Positions 12,896 to 13,789 of a DNA stretch of 13,789 bases are shown here, one piece after another. Origin of the DNA: GCA-2733415 sp964608925. GTDB lineage: Bacteria; Bacteroidota; Bacteroidia; Flavobacteriales; Flavobacteriaceae. The position numbers and the translations under genes are program-made. Numbering within the stretch: the first letter of the stretch is position 1; every line of letters begins with the position of its first letter. The DNA is taken from positions 1-13,789 of the forward strand of contig CAZSQD010000037.1 in the NCBI GenBank assembly GCA_964608925.1. The letters are read 5' to 3'. The notes under the pieces are model-generated. The model had not been told where the DNA came from and did not search any database. It saw only the letters and a list, made by a program, of their open reading frames with translations.

Positions 12896-12928
12896 ACACC
12901 TCACAGGTTTTCAAAACCTGTGAGGTGT
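12896..12928 (-). terminator. Strong rho-independent-type hairpin ahead of the paa operon
   Basis: A perfect 16-bp inverted repeat (ACACCTCACAGGTTTT and its complement) with one central base. On the minus strand TTTTTC follows the stem. This hairpin word is frequent at gene ends in Bacteroidota, from memory. With the hairpin at 12990-13019 it insulates the operon from the upstream gene; the AT-rich 60 bp between them shows nothing else. Confidence 0.8.
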
Positions 12929-12989
12929 GATTTATTAATTTAAAAAATGATGTATGCTATCTGCTTACCTCACTTGATATTAAAAAGAA

Positions 12990-13019
12990 AACCCCATTTT
13001 GACTAAACAAAATGGGGTT
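12990..13019 (-). terminator. Terminator of the upstream membrane-protein gene
   Basis: A perfect 12-bp stem (AACCCCATTTTG and its complement) with a 6-nt loop, followed on the minus strand by TTTTCTTTTTAA. It begins 18 bp past the stop codon at 13038. A classic intrinsic terminator. Confidence 0.9.
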
Positions 13020-13037
13020 AAAAATATTACTTCAAAA

Positions 13038-13789
13038 CTATATAAATTTAATACTTAAAGATAAGTTTACACTACTAAAATTAGATTCGAAACCTGCTCC
13101 TAATTCACCTCCTAATTGAGAATATAAAAAGTCTAACCCTAATGCAAATTTATTCACCCGAAATTTTATTTCTGGGTTAAACATTACACCTGTAGCTATA
13201 TCATCGCTACTACTAGACTTATGACTAACATAATTAACACCATTATAAAAATATTTAACTCTATCTAATTGGTCATATACTCCATTATAACCAATATTTA
13301 TATTCATCTCTAACCTTTTATTTTCTGATAACTGAATAAGATTCGCAAATCCTACATTAAAAATGGAAGCCTGAATTGAAAACTCATCATTTCCATGATA
13401 GACAAAAACCCTTAAAAACGTGATCTTAATCCCAGGCTTATAAAATGAATTTGACCCAAAATAACGTGCATCGGCTAATTTAAAACCAATCCCTGGCTTT
13501 GTTTGCTCTATTTTAGGATACCCATCAACTGCATCATATTTCATACTTGAACCCCCTAATAACACTTCTAACTCAAGTTGTTTCCCTTGTTTCTGTTTTT
13601 CTTTTTTTTCAGGCTCATCAATTAAAGTCACAACTTCATTATTCTCTAAATCATTACTTTGAGAAACTAATTGAACTATATTATCCTTAAGTTCTTTTGT
13701 GAATTTTTCTACCTCATTCATTTTATAAAAAAACACACTCCTATCTACCGTTTCAATTTTAATTGACTCATTAGGCACTTGCTCTATAA
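13038..13789 (-). CDS. Probable outer-membrane beta-barrel protein, 5' end outside the window
   Basis: The reading frame stays open to the window edge. An in-frame GTG at 13778 gives 246 residues but is probably not the start, because no signal peptide follows. The first visible residues (IEQVPNESIKIETVDRSVFFYKMNEVEKFTKE) look like the tail of a small N-terminal domain common in Bacteroidota membrane proteins. A charged Lys/Glu/Gln linker follows (about 54-68), then about 175 residues of alternating hydrophobic strands (LELEVLLGG, IKITFLRVFVYHG, EFSIQASIFNVGF, LEMNINIGYNGVY, PEIKFRVNKFALGLDFLYS) ending SSVNLSLSIKFI. The alternation and the hydrophobic terminal strand suggest a beta-barrel. 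The family is not recognised. It ends with TAG before its own terminator and is unrelated to the paa operon. Confidence 0.7.
   Translation of the reverse strand, partial: IEQVPNESIKIETVDRSVFFYKMNEVEKFTKELKDNIVQLVSQSNDLENNEVVTLIDEPEKKEKQKQGKQLELEVLLGGSSMKYDAVDGYPKIEQTKPGIGFKLADARYFGSNSFYKPGIKITFLRVFVYHGNDEFSIQASIFNVGFANLIQLSENKRLEMNINIGYNGVYDQLDRVKYFYNGVNYVSHKSSSSDDIATGVMFNPEIKFRVNKFALGLDFLYSQLGGELGAGFESNFSSVNLSLSIKFI

Noticed and set aside
12929..12989. Possible small gene or RNA between the two terminators
   Set aside because: The stretch is AT-rich with no promoter, no reading frame of interest and no stable structure.
13776..13778. GTG as the true start of the membrane-protein gene
   Set aside because: The frame is open to the window edge, no signal peptide follows, and the visible text looks like the middle of a domain.

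Overview
The window is AT-rich and every gene in it lies on the minus strand. It looks like a piece of a Bacteroidota chromosome, most likely Flavobacteriaceae. The signs are A-rich leaders without Shine-Dalgarno sequences, a TTTG-N20-TAnnTTTG promoter, a short Flavobacteria-style signal peptide (…MFSQ), typical Flavobacteriaceae small genes (GIY-YIG nuclease, four-helix-bundle protein) and dispersed intergenic hairpin words.

The core is a phenylacetate (paa) catabolic operon, read from about 12.8 kb down to 0.39 kb. In transcription order: paaE, paaA, paaB, paaC, paaD (ring-1,2-epoxidase system and its maturation factor), paaG (epoxide-to-oxepin isomerase), paaH (3-hydroxyacyl-CoA dehydrogenase), a four-helix-bundle gene, paaI (rescue thioesterase), a small secreted protein of unknown function, the thiolase paaJ/pcaF, a VOC/glyoxalase-like protein, a ribbon-helix-helix antitoxin with a MazF toxin, and paaZ (ring opening). 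Together the paa products take phenylacetyl-CoA by epoxidation, isomerisation, hydrolytic ring opening and beta-oxidation towards acetyl-CoA and succinyl-CoA. Not seen here are the CoA ligase (paaK), a PaaF-type hydratase and any dedicated regulator.

Region by region: 13038-13789 is the 3' part of a probable outer-membrane beta-barrel gene ending in a strong terminator. 12804-13037 holds two terminators and then a promoter with an 8-4-8 operator-like palindrome that probably drives the whole operon. 390-12803 is the operon. 289-389 holds a double hairpin that ends it, one hairpin having the paaZ stop codon at its centre. 1-288 is a GIY-YIG nuclease gene.

The least expected features are: (i) degenerate 7-bp tandem arrays of 5-6 units at or next to the start codons of paaA, paaG, the four-helix gene, paaI and paaZ; (ii) a 60-bp hairpin repeat duplicated just ahead of pcaF and paaH; (iii) a DUF1569/DinB-like domain fused to the C-terminus of PaaZ; (iv) a toxin-antitoxin pair and other small accessory genes lodged between catabolic genes; and (v) the promoter/operator ahead of paaE. 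All family assignments come from reading motifs by eye; no database search was run.
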